Origin: Verrucomicrobiota bacterium
GTDB lineage: Bacteria > Verrucomicrobiota > Verrucomicrobiia > Limisphaerales > AV2
NCBI GenBank assembly: GCA_003218935.1
Contig: QHPA01000038.1
Location: forward strand, 1-15,623
DNA length: 15,623 bases
Direction: 5' to 3'
The notes beneath the pieces are model-generated. The model made no database searches and was not told the DNA's origin. It saw only the letters and a list, made by a program, of their open reading frames with translations. Position numbers and translations under genes: made by a program. Numbering within the stretch: the stretch's first letter is position 1; every line of letters begins with the position of its first letter. This document shows, one piece after another, positions 7,257-14,486 of the stretch.

Positions 7257-7907
7257 CTACGCCGCCAAGCACATGCGCCCGGTTACGATGGCCACCCCCA
7301 AAACGCTGGCGCCGGAAAACTGGGACATGCGCAGCAATGTGTGGGTGGAAAAACGTCCGTGCCCGCGCGAGGCCAGGAAACTGAGCAGTGTGAACCACGC
7401 AAAACATCCGAGCGCCACGCCCAGCACGCAGGCGCCCTTGCTCGGCCAGGTGTCGTCCATCCATTCGTGCGAGATGAATGTGGCCGAGAGGGTAATCCAG
7501 AACAGCAGCACACCCGGGTTGCCGAGACAGCGGACGAGGCCGGTCCAGAAGGCCGTGTGCGGGTGCAGGCGATGTTCGATGGTTTCGATGCTCCGGGTGG
7601 TCGCCGGCAGGGAACGCGCCAGCAGATATTTCAGGCCGAGGAAAAGCATCAACAGAAAACTGACGAGTTCCATCGTCGCTTTGATCCACCGCGAGTTGAA
7701 CAGGCGCGCGAAACCGGCGAAGGCGATGGCGCAGTAAATCACTTCCATGATCGTCGCCCCCAGGCCGATGAGAAAGGCCCAGCCGAAGCCGCGCCGGGCG
7801 CCTTCGTTGACGATCGAGATGTTGATCGGGCCAACGGGGATCGAGACCACAAAGCCGAACGCGAACCCGTAGCATGCAGGCAGCAGGTATGAAAAAAAGT
7901 CCGGCAT
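7257..7907 (-). CDS. LysE/RhtB family exporter
   Basis: A 216-residue, very hydrophobic protein with about six membrane spans. Near the N-terminus, GFVVSIPVGPINISIVNEGARRGF is the LysE/RhtB signature (P-x-G-P followed by a small basic stretch and G). Spans follow at about 43-67, 78-96, 118-146, 156-180 and 191-214. The family exports amino acids and related small solutes using ion gradients; the substrate cannot be read from sequence. It starts 5 bases after the pssA stop, so it is probably cotranscribed with psd and pssA, though no close functional link to phospholipid synthesis is known to me. There is no clear Shine-Dalgarno site, so translational coupling is possible. Confidence 0.85.
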   Translation of the reverse strand: MPDFFSYLLPACYGFAFGFVVSIPVGPINISIVNEGARRGFGWAFLIGLGATIMEVIYCAIAFAGFARLFNSRWIKATMELVSFLLMLFLGLKYLLARSLPATTRSIETIEHRLHPHTAFWTGLVRCLGNPGVLLFWITLSATFISHEWMDDTWPSKGACVLGVALGCFAWFTLLSFLASRGHGRFSTHTLLRMSQFSGASVLGVAIVTGRMCLAA

Positions 7908-7912
7908 GCGGG

Positions 7913-8782
7913 TTACGCGGTCGGCTGCTCGTCCTCGTCCTCCTCTTCAATCTCGTGAACAATCTTCCGCGACAGGCGCGGCCGGATGAAACCGTATATC
8001 AAATAAGCGGTGAAGATCAACGGCAGGACGACCGGCAGGATTTGTTTCTGAGCGATGAATAGAAAGGCGGCTGCCAGAATGATGGCGACCATTTTGGGGA
8101 AAGGGCGTTTGGCGCGCCAATCGAGGGACTTGAAGGAGGGATACTTCACTTCACTGACCATCATGAACGAGAGAAAGACCATGATGACCGGCAGGACGTA
8201 ACGCCAGGGCGTTTTTGCAAATCGCTCGTCCAGCCAGCCGCGGTCATCCAGCCAGAGCAGGAACAAGGTGATGGAGGCCACCGTGCCGGCTGCGGCGGGA
8301 ATCGGGAAACCAAGAAAATCCCTGCCTCCACCGCCGCCCGCGGCGACCAGACAGTTGAAGCGCGCCAGTCGAAACGCGCCGCAAATCAAATAAACCGACG
8401 CGATGAACCAGCCGATTTCCGGGTGTTTTTCAAAGACATCGTGCAGCACGACGCGATGCACCAGAAACGCCGGCGCGGCGCCAAAGGAAATAATGTCGGC
8501 CAGCGAGTCGAATTCGCGTCCGAACGGGCTGTCCTGTCCGCCGAAGCGCGCCACCCGCCCGTCCAACAGGTCAAAAACGCAGGCGAGGATGATAAAGAGG
8601 ATGGCGTTGCGGATGGTTGGACCGAAGGCGCCGGGATTGGTGATGTCCGCTCCGACGATGAGCGTCAGCGCCAGAAAGCCGCAAAAGAGATTTCCCGCCG
8701 TCAGCAGGTTCGGCAGCAAAAAAATTTTCAGCTCCGCAGCCTCGCCTTCGGCCCGCGGTGAGTTGCTGGACTCGGTCGCCAT
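7913..8782 (-). CDS. pssA: CDP-diacylglycerol--serine O-phosphatidyltransferase
   Basis: A 289-residue inner-membrane enzyme that makes phosphatidylserine from CDP-diacylglycerol and L-serine. The CDP-alcohol phosphotransferase motif D-x2-D-G-x2-A-R-x8-G-x3-D-x3-D is fully present at residues 71-96 (D71, D74, G75, A78, R79, G88, D92, D96), so the metal-binding and catalytic residues are intact. The opening segment LPNLLTAGNLFCGFLAL is typical of the bacterial PssA class, and several membrane spans follow. The C-terminus ends in a highly acidic tail (EIEEEDEDEQ). ATG 8782 has a good GAGGA ribosome binding site overlapping the psd stop, supporting coupled translation. It lies between psd and the LysE-type gene in a tight operon. 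Confidence 0.95.
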   Translation of the reverse strand: MATESSNSPRAEGEAAELKIFLLPNLLTAGNLFCGFLALTLIVGADITNPGAFGPTIRNAILFIILACVFDLLDGRVARFGGQDSPFGREFDSLADIISFGAAPAFLVHRVVLHDVFEKHPEIGWFIASVYLICGAFRLARFNCLVAAGGGGGRDFLGFPIPAAAGTVASITLFLLWLDDRGWLDERFAKTPWRYVLPVIMVFLSFMMVSEVKYPSFKSLDWRAKRPFPKMVAIILAAAFLFIAQKQILPVVLPLIFTAYLIYGFIRPRLSRKIVHEIEEEDEDEQPTA

Positions 8783-8788
8783 AGGTCC

Positions 8789-9484
8789 TCAGGTTCTGGA
8801 GGCGATCACGGTTTCGCCGCCGCGGACTTTGTCGCCGAGCTTGACGCGGATTTCGGTTGTCAACGGCAGGTAAATGTCCACACGCGAGCCGAATTGAATC
8901 AGGCTGATGCGTTCGCCCCGCGCCACCTCGTCACCCTCCGCAATCCACGGAATGATGCGCCGGGCCAGGACACCCGCGATCAAGCGCACAGCGATTTTTT
9001 CGCCGGGCTTCTCGCTCGATTCAAAGCCGATCAGCACGTTTTCGTTGTGCGCGGCCGAGTCCTGTTTCAAAGCGCTCATGAACCGTCCCCGCGTGTGCTT
9101 CAGTTGAACCAATTTTCCCGCCACCGGCGCCTTTTGCACGTGCACCTCGATTACCGAAAGGAAAATGGAAACGCGCCGGCAGGGGCCGCCCATGAATTCA
9201 GGCTCGTTGGACTCGTCAATCACGTCCACTTTGCCGTGGGCGGGGGCGATGATGACGTTGAGGTCCGCCGGCACGCGCGCGTCGGGATCGCGGAAAAACC
9301 AGAGGCAAAACAGGGAGAACACAACCCACACGGTAAACAGGCCGACGGAAATCGAAAAGATGAACGCACCCACCACTGCGGCCAGAAACCCCATCGCCGT
9401 CACCACGAGCAGCGCCACGAGCGTCCAGAAGATCAACTTCAGCGCGGCCTGCGTGGCTTTGCCTTTGTGTTTCACGGCTGCCAT
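8789..9484 (-). CDS. psd: Phosphatidylserine decarboxylase, short (archaeal-like) type
   Basis: 231 residues from ATG 9484; it converts phosphatidylserine to phosphatidylethanolamine at the membrane. Two adjacent N-terminal membrane spans are followed by FFRDPDARVP, APAHGKV, the conserved FLSVIEVHVQKAPVAGKL and RLIAGVLARRI blocks, and the self-cleavage site FGSR, where Ser200 should become the pyruvoyl group of the alpha chain. The site FGS-R-VDIYLP and the short length mark the PsdB-like class, not the longer E. coli form. The frame also extends to a GTG at 9541, but that adds an unlikely N-terminus, so I prefer 9484. The psd stop is 6 bases before pssA. Substrate and product link the two enzymes directly. 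Confidence 0.93.
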   Translation of the reverse strand: MAAVKHKGKATQAALKLIFWTLVALLVVTAMGFLAAVVGAFIFSISVGLFTVWVVFSLFCLWFFRDPDARVPADLNVIIAPAHGKVDVIDESNEPEFMGGPCRRVSIFLSVIEVHVQKAPVAGKLVQLKHTRGRFMSALKQDSAAHNENVLIGFESSEKPGEKIAVRLIAGVLARRIIPWIAEGDEVARGERISLIQFGSRVDIYLPLTTEIRVKLGDKVRGGETVIASRT

Positions 9485-9678
9485 CTTAATCGGCGGCGGC
9501 GAAAGCTGGAAAGAGGATATTTGCAAAAGCGAGGTCCTCACGCGTCAAGCAGCGCGTCGCGCCGCGTCGTCCGATCCACCAACAGCGGTTGGCTGTTCGA
9601 CCGGCGTGATTTTCTTTTGCGCGAGTCGGCTTGCCCGGTAAAGTGAGGCGCGCGCGTTTGCCCGCGCCAATGACCGGG

Positions 9679-10212
9679 ATGAAGAACATCGTCTATTTTG
9701 ATTTGGAAACGCAGAAGTCGGCGGAAGACGTCGGCGGCTGGGACAAGATCAGCCGGATGCAAATGAGCGTCGGAGTCACTTACAGCACGGCACGGCGCGA
9801 CTACCTCATCTACAGCGAAAAAAAGGTCAACGACCTCATCACCGAATTGCTGCGCGCGGACCTGGTGGTTGGCTTCAACAATCTGCGATTCGATTACGAG
9901 GTGTTGCACGGCTACACCACGTTGGATCTGCGGCAGATTCCGACGCTGGATATGCTGGCGGAGTTGCAGAAGAGGTTGGAGCACCGGCTTTCTCTGGATG
10001 TGATCGCGGCGGCGACGCTCGGTTTGGAGAAGACCTCCGAAGGCATGCAAGCCATCCAGTGGTTCAAGGAAGGCAAACTGCTGGAAATCGCCGAGTATTG
10101 TTGCTACGACGTGAAGATTACACGGTTGGTTTATGAGTACGGGGCGACGCACAAGCAGCTTTTTTACAAGAACCGATTTGGAAACAAATTGTCTGTGCCC
10201 GTCTCCTGGTAG
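9679..10212 (+). CDS. DEDD-type 3'-5' exonuclease domain protein (RNase H-like)
   Basis: 177 residues from ATG 9679. It shows three exonuclease motifs: Exo I FDLET close to the N-terminus (first acidic pair), Exo II GFNNLRFDYEVL, and Exo III YCCYDVKITRLVY, in which Tyr precedes the last Asp by four residues. Together these supply the four acidic metal ligands of the DnaQ-like superfamily, nearest in style to the RNase_H_2/YprB group. It should hydrolyse DNA or RNA from the 3' end in the cytoplasm; the substrate is unknown. In-frame ATGs at 9670 and 9631 would add 3 or 16 residues; the homology begins directly at MKNIVYFDLET. It is a stand-alone exonuclease, with no polymerase or helicase fused, divergent from psd, and its stop is 8 bases from the end of the convergent GNAT-cNMP gene. 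Confidence 0.85.
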   Translation: MKNIVYFDLETQKSAEDVGGWDKISRMQMSVGVTYSTARRDYLIYSEKKVNDLITELLRADLVVGFNNLRFDYEVLHGYTTLDLRQIPTLDMLAELQKRLEHRLSLDVIAAATLGLEKTSEGMQAIQWFKEGKLLEIAEYCCYDVKITRLVYEYGATHKQLFYKNRFGNKLSVPVSW

Positions 10213-10220
10213 GCGGGAGG

Positions 10221-11825
10221 TTATCTCTTGACGACGGCGGCGGCGGCATTTGTTCGGCGCAAACGATGGGAAAGCTCCAGCCCGATGTTGCGCATGACCA
10301 CCATGCCGAAGTACGGTTCGCGCTGCACGAGGTCGTTGAAGGCGGTCCGCTGAATAACGAGGAGGATGCTGGCCTGACTGGCGATGGCATAAGCCACCCG
10401 CGGCGAATTGTCGAGAAACGCGAGTTCTCCGAAGATCTGGCCATGGCCGACGGTGGCGATTGGCGATGATTTCTCCTCGAGGTGAATCTCCACCTGGCCA
10501 CGCATGACCACGTAAGCTTCGTTGCTGGAATCGCCTTTGTTGAAGATTTTTTCACCCGGCCGGTAAAGCTTTTGGGTGAATAACCGGGCAATCTTGCGCA
10601 GTTCGCCATCACCCAGGCCCTCAAAAATGGGCAGGCCGCGGAGCAGGTTGATAATGGCCACGCCGATTTTCTGGTCCTGAAAACTCTGGTCAACGATCTG
10701 GACGATGATCTTGGCGTGCGGGCTCAACTCGATATGTTCAAGCGAATAGGCCATGCTCAGTTTCACTACTTTCACAACGTCGGTGTGGCCGTCAGCGTTG
10801 AAGTAAAAGGCCGGCAGGTAGGCTACCGGAACGAAGCCAAGCTGTTCGGCGGTTTTCAGCAGGCGCGGCGCAGTCATGAGGATGTCTGCTTCCAGGTAAA
10901 CGGCGTTGAGTTTATCCTGGGCGATTCTGACCGCATAATTAAAGAGCGCGCCGATGGACAAGTCATCAGTGCTGAAGCTGTCCACGAGGCGAACGCAGCG
11001 GTCGCGGTTATCGGCCAGATAAGCCAGGCCCGCGACGACGTTGTTGTGGCGTTTGCCCAGAACTGCGCGAACCTGCGCGTCACCGGAGGTGCGGAGCAGT
11101 CCCAGGCCGAGGTTGTAGCCGCTGGAGATTTCGGTCGGCGGACTGGAAGATTGGGCGTGCAGGCGCCAAAGCGCGAAATCATTGTAGCTGGCTTCGTGAA
11201 GTTGCAGTTCGGTTTGCAGGGGATAGCCCGTGACGCCATCGCGAACCGACAGCGGGTTGGGAATTCTCAGTTGGTTGAGGGCGGCGGCGGCCAGTTCGCT
11301 GACCTGGGAAAGGGATTCCGAGATCGGGCGGCGGGGAACGATGTCGGGTTTGGCGAACCAAACATAAAACAGCGCCCCTTGCCGCACGAGGAACAGGTGT
11401 TTGAACGGCTGAAATCCGACGCAGACATAGCCGATTTTTTCATGCAATAACTGCTGTGGGTGATCGGAGGCAAGGATCCGCGCGACGATCATCTGCCGGC
11501 GTTCGGCGGCCAGCTCGTTGATGCGGCGCAGGAGCGCTTCGGCGGAACCGTCTTTAAAGCTCTCCGGGCGAAACAACGGGCGGCCGAGATTCAGAACGGG
11601 GTTTTTGGTCTGAGACGCAGGCTGGAGAAAAGAAACACTCGCCTGCCAGCCCCCGTTTGCCTCGGCGACCCAGGTTTCATGTCCGGTTACAAGGTCGAGT
11701 TGGGTTGAAGCCCAAGCCGGCTCGTAAACCTGTTTGTCAGGGTAATCCTCCCCAATCGACGCTTTCAGCAAGTCCTGCCATCGCGCAGCATCACTTCCGT
11801 TGATCTGACGAATCACTACACGCAT
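10221..11825 (-). CDS. Tandem GNAT-like protein fused to a cyclic-nucleotide-binding domain
   Basis: A 534-residue protein. Residues 1-150 resemble a GNAT domain (opening RQINGSDAARW, a beta strand, then ...NLGRPLF...ALLRRINELAAERR...LHEKIGYVCVGF). Residues 200-360 look like a second, degenerate GNAT copy (VAGLAYL, then LGFVPVAYLPAFYF). Neither has a perfect acetyl-CoA Q/R-x-x-G-x-G loop. Residues 398-522 are a cyclic-nucleotide-binding domain: FEGLGDGELRKIARLF, RPGEKIFNKGD, a phosphate-binding cassette FGELAFLDNSPRVAYA with Glu467 and Arg476 conserved, and a C-terminal helix. No helix-turn-helix follows, so it is not a CRP-like regulator. Known mycobacterial protein acetyltransferases join the same two modules with the cNMP domain first; here it is last. 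A ligand-gated acyltransferase is inferred. There is no clear Shine-Dalgarno site; the tRNA-Leu lies 57 bases upstream on the same strand. Confidence 0.82.
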   Translation of the reverse strand: MRVVIRQINGSDAARWQDLLKASIGEDYPDKQVYEPAWASTQLDLVTGHETWVAEANGGWQASVSFLQPASQTKNPVLNLGRPLFRPESFKDGSAEALLRRINELAAERRQMIVARILASDHPQQLLHEKIGYVCVGFQPFKHLFLVRQGALFYVWFAKPDIVPRRPISESLSQVSELAAAALNQLRIPNPLSVRDGVTGYPLQTELQLHEASYNDFALWRLHAQSSSPPTEISSGYNLGLGLLRTSGDAQVRAVLGKRHNNVVAGLAYLADNRDRCVRLVDSFSTDDLSIGALFNYAVRIAQDKLNAVYLEADILMTAPRLLKTAEQLGFVPVAYLPAFYFNADGHTDVVKVVKLSMAYSLEHIELSPHAKIIVQIVDQSFQDQKIGVAIINLLRGLPIFEGLGDGELRKIARLFTQKLYRPGEKIFNKGDSSNEAYVVMRGQVEIHLEEKSSPIATVGHGQIFGELAFLDNSPRVAYAIASQASILLVIQRTAFNDLVQREPYFGMVVMRNIGLELSHRLRRTNAAAAVVKR

Positions 11826-11882
11826 GAAATTGCGCTGAATGAATTATTTAGACGGGGCGGTTCAAAGTGCGCTGAAGATATA

Positions 11883-11967
11883 TGGTGCCCGCGACAGGAT
11901 TTGAACCTGTACGATGTTAATCACTAGAACCTGAATCTAGCGCGTCTGCCAATTCCGCCACGCGGGC
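11883..11967 (-). tRNA. tRNA-Leu (anticodon CAG)
   Basis: A complete 85-base tRNA including the encoded 3' CCA (11883-11885). The acceptor stem GCCCGCG pairs fully with CGCGGGC, followed by discriminator A. The D-arm TGGCGGAATTGGCAGACGCG and the long variable arm are typical of leucine tRNAs. The anticodon stem CTAGA/TCTAG closes a 7-base loop TTCAGGT with CAG at positions 34-36, reading the CUG codon. The T-arm ends ...GGTTCAAATCC, as expected. It is on the same strand as the GNAT-cNMP gene. Confidence 0.95.
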
Positions 11968-12046
11968 AACCTGATAGCCAATATGTTACGAATGAACTAA
12001 GGTCTCGCACTTGAGCTTGTGCTAGTTTTTGTGCTGGAGTAAGCAC

Positions 12047-12480
12047 ATGAAAGCAACTGTAAGCCGCAGTACCTCGCAGTTTGGGTTCCACACCGAGTCT
12101 GTCAGTAATCGTGAACATCGGCAGCGAAGTTACCAAAGGGTCTTTGATGAACGCAAGCGTCCCATTCGCGGGTTCGATGACAAGTGGATTATGCGTCTTC
12201 CCACGGACAATCTGCGCGCTCAAGTCCAAGCCGCGCAAACGACCCTCTGATCACGCCGTCCGAAAAGGAAAAAATCTGTTCGGCGACTTTCCAGCCGGCC
12301 TTCAGCGAGGGGAAGGTGGCCGAGTCAGGCAAAGGCAAGGCGCTCGCAAACGCGCAGGAGTTTAGCGATTTCATCAAATTGATGAGCATGTCTGGCGGAC
12401 GAGCGAGCGAAACGTTGCGTTTGAAAAAGACCGACGTGGATTGGCTCAACCGGCAATTAATCTTCGGTTCGGACGGGTTA
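12047..12480 (+). pseudogene. Remnant of a tyrosine recombinase/integrase, three frames and an internal deletion
   Basis: The frame from ATG 12047 runs MKATVSRSTSQFGF...SYQRVFDERKRPIRG (to 12172), the N-terminus style of verrucomicrobial phage-type integrases. It then jumps, after a few unrelated residues, to LPTDNLR (12197-12217), which in full-length relatives lies well over 100 residues further on. From 12219 to 12245 the homology continues in another frame as LKSKPRKRP, and from 12247 in the third as LITPSEKEKICSATFQPAF. That frame includes the start of the catalytic domain (MSMSGGRASETLRLKKTDVDW, carrying the first catalytic Arg of the R-H-R-Y set) and ends at GSDGL (12480). The rest of the catalytic domain is absent. 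At least one large deletion, two small indels and a 3' truncation make it non-functional. Confidence 0.75.
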
Positions 12481-12514
12481 AAGCACTTTTGGTGGGTCGA
12501 AGAGTTGTTGCCAT
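12446..12514 (-). other. Start of a truncated minus-strand gene with a strong ribosome binding site
   Basis: Reading the minus strand, AAAGGAGAACAT directly precedes ATG 12514 (AGGAG core, 5-base spacing), the best Shine-Dalgarno site I saw in the window. The frame reads MATTLRPTKSALTR and ends after 22 codons. The last codons lie in what is integrase homology on the other strand (up to 12480), so the original gene body seems to have been lost at the junction near 12480-12484. The parent family is not recognised, and a chance occurrence cannot be excluded. Confidence 0.3.
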
Positions 12515-12830
12515 ATGTTCTCCTTTTGTCGCTTCAGCTTCTTGTTCGTCTATCAAGGTGCGAGATACCCGAGCACTCCAAAGACACTTTTCCCTTTATA
12601 CGGACGAACAACGCCACTTCTTTCAACTTTCGTCGGAAACTTCCTCCCTCAGTCAGGTTCGAAGTGACTAGCGCGAAAAGTACGCCTCATTCGGTTCCTT
12701 ATAGTAAAAAGTTGAGCGACCTGCAACAGATTTGAACGAAGCCCAGGTTGAGTCGCGGTCAATAAAATTGGGCCAGTTAGTGCTTTGTGCTTCGGGCAAA
12801 AGCGCCTGGATTTCGCGGATCAAAATAAAT
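12515..12830. other. Gap with no supported gene; decayed sequence
   Basis: Lower GC than its neighbours, with no recognisable complete gene. On the minus strand an open frame without an ATG runs from 12880 to a TAG at 12668, overlapping the end of the WD40 gene in another frame. Its product contains REIQALLPEAQ and FIDRDSTWASFK and looks protein-like, but I cannot name it. Together with the truncated start at 12514 this suggests debris of former genes beside the integrase remnant. Confidence 0.4.
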
Positions 12831-14486
12831 TCATCGGCTTTTCTCTTCAGCCAGGTGATCTTCTGATTGTTTGAGCCGACCTAGAACTGTTGAATCCTTG
12901 GGGTTCAAAGCCGCAAGGTGGCTCAGGTGGAAAACGACTGCCGCCCAGTGTTGCGCGGTTTGACTGACTCGAGCATAGCGTGAATGCCAGCCAAGAACCT
13001 CTTCTTGCGACACCGCAAAATCATCAGGATACGCGGAACGCAAGCTTCGCCAGACGCCACGGCGTTCTTCCAACGTGCCTGGGCCAGGAGAAGCAGTGCT
13101 TTGGGCGCCGGATAAGAGCTGAGACAGCAGTAAAATGTCCTCGCTGGGGCGTAAGTCCGGGCGCAGGTCCCAACGCCATATCTGGCCACTTTCATTTGCA
13201 GTGATGAGGGTGTAACCGTCGGCGCTGTAGCGGACAAATTGCAGGACTCCTGGATGCTTAAGGGGTGGTGTCACCGGCTCACCGGTGATCGCGTCCCACA
13301 CTCGGGCCACACCATCCAATGCTGCCGTGGCAACCCAACGCCCATTCGGGCTAAAAGCTACACCACGCACCTGATTCTCTTGGCGCATCGGCGCGCTGGT
13401 CGGATTACCGGTCTTGACATCCCAGATGACCGCCGTGAAATCCTCCCCGCCCGTGATGACCCGGCGTCCATCACGACTAAAGGCCGCGCAAAGAATGCCG
13501 TCTCGATGAATCATTGGATGTCCGATGGGCTTTCCTGTGGAAGCGTCCCAGACGCGGGCTTCACCCTGGCTCAGTTGGTTATCCTTACACGCGGTGACGA
13601 TGGTGTGACCAGCAAGGCTGAATTCCGCGACACTGACTGGCAAGGGATGGCGCAGTGGCGCGCAGACCTCATGCCCGGAGGAAGTATCCCACAACGACAC
13701 CAGGTTGCCTCCAAAGATTGCGAGGCGGCTTCCGTCTGAGCTGAGGACCGCACCGGAGACGGGCTCCCGGTGCACTTTGACGGGTCCGACAGGTTTGCCG
13801 TCTTTAGTACTCCAGAGTCTGACACCCCTTTCGGTGACCACGACCAACCGCTGGCCGTCGCAACTTAAGGAAACGCGCGCCGTCCTGTTCGTAAGAGCGA
13901 TCGGAGATGAAACGCAGGCTCCGGTCGCACAGTCCCAGACCCGTACCAGCTTGCCCAACAAATTTGGCCCTTCGTAATTTGCTGTGACGGTGAGCGCGAA
14001 TCTGCCATTGGAACTGAGCCTGGCCTCAAGCAGCGGCGAATCAACTTGAATCGCGGGCTCGACAGATTTCATCGAAGCGGTATCCAGAATTCGGAATGTA
14101 TTTTTGTTCGTCAACAGCAGACGCGTGCCGTCGTCACTGACCACCCCGGAGAGGGCCATCGGTATCGTAATGCTGCCTGCCAGGTCCCACGTATAGGCCG
14201 TGCCATCGGCGCCGGCCGCGACGATCCGATGGCCGTCAGGAGCGAACGAGGCCTGCATGAGGCGGCTAACGTGCCTCAGAACGGGATTAAGTTCGATCGG
14301 TTGCATGGAGTAGGCGTCCCAAAGTCGTGCGCTGCCATCCAGGCTCGCCGTAAGAATCATCAGGCCTTCCGGGCTGAACTCAGCGCTCATGACGGCATCG
14401 CCATGGTTGAGATCTGGGAGGATTTTTCGACCGCTTTCCACTTCCCACACGCTGGCTTTGTAATCGTCACTAGTGTAGTGTCTCAT
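12831..14486 (-). CDS. WD40-repeat protein, N-terminus removed by an IS630 insertion
   Basis: 551 residues if read from ATG 14486. After a partial first repeat (DDYKASVWEVESGRK) come about ten WD40 repeats with the motif xxxxFSPDGxxIxTAxxDGxARxWDxxTG, to about residue 440, forming beta-propeller surface for protein contacts. The last 110 residues (from RPSEDILLLSQLL: ...RRGVWRSLRSAYPDDFAVSQEEVLGWHSR...HLSHLAALNP) match the tail typical of large verrucomicrobial and planctomycete proteins in which an N-terminal Ser/Thr kinase is followed by WD40 repeats. The frame enters mid-repeat, and its first codons (up to about 14471) are IS end sequence, so ATG 14486 is not the native start. No ribosome binding site is seen. 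The missing kinase part should lie beyond the IS; that it is a kinase is inference. Confidence 0.8.
   Translation of the reverse strand: MRHYTSDDYKASVWEVESGRKILPDLNHGDAVMSAEFSPEGLMILTASLDGSARLWDAYSMQPIELNPVLRHVSRLMQASFAPDGHRIVAAGADGTAYTWDLAGSITIPMALSGVVSDDGTRLLLTNKNTFRILDTASMKSVEPAIQVDSPLLEARLSSNGRFALTVTANYEGPNLLGKLVRVWDCATGACVSSPIALTNRTARVSLSCDGQRLVVVTERGVRLWSTKDGKPVGPVKVHREPVSGAVLSSDGSRLAIFGGNLVSLWDTSSGHEVCAPLRHPLPVSVAEFSLAGHTIVTACKDNQLSQGEARVWDASTGKPIGHPMIHRDGILCAAFSRDGRRVITGGEDFTAVIWDVKTGNPTSAPMRQENQVRGVAFSPNGRWVATAALDGVARVWDAITGEPVTPPLKHPGVLQFVRYSADGYTLITANESGQIWRWDLRPDLRPSEDILLLSQLLSGAQSTASPGPGTLEERRGVWRSLRSAYPDDFAVSQEEVLGWHSRYARVSQTAQHWAAVVFHLSHLAALNPKDSTVLGRLKQSEDHLAEEKSR

Noticed and set aside
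7132..7962. 276-codon minus-strand frame overlapping the LysE-type gene
   Set aside because: Arg/His/Pro-rich shadow in another frame of the exporter and the pssA end.
11883..12480. Classic tRNA-integrase insertion with attachment site in the tRNA 3' end
   Set aside because: The integrase remnant lies on the 5' side of the tRNA, whereas integration at tRNA 3' ends leaves the element on the other side; no second copy of the tRNA 3' end is seen in the window.
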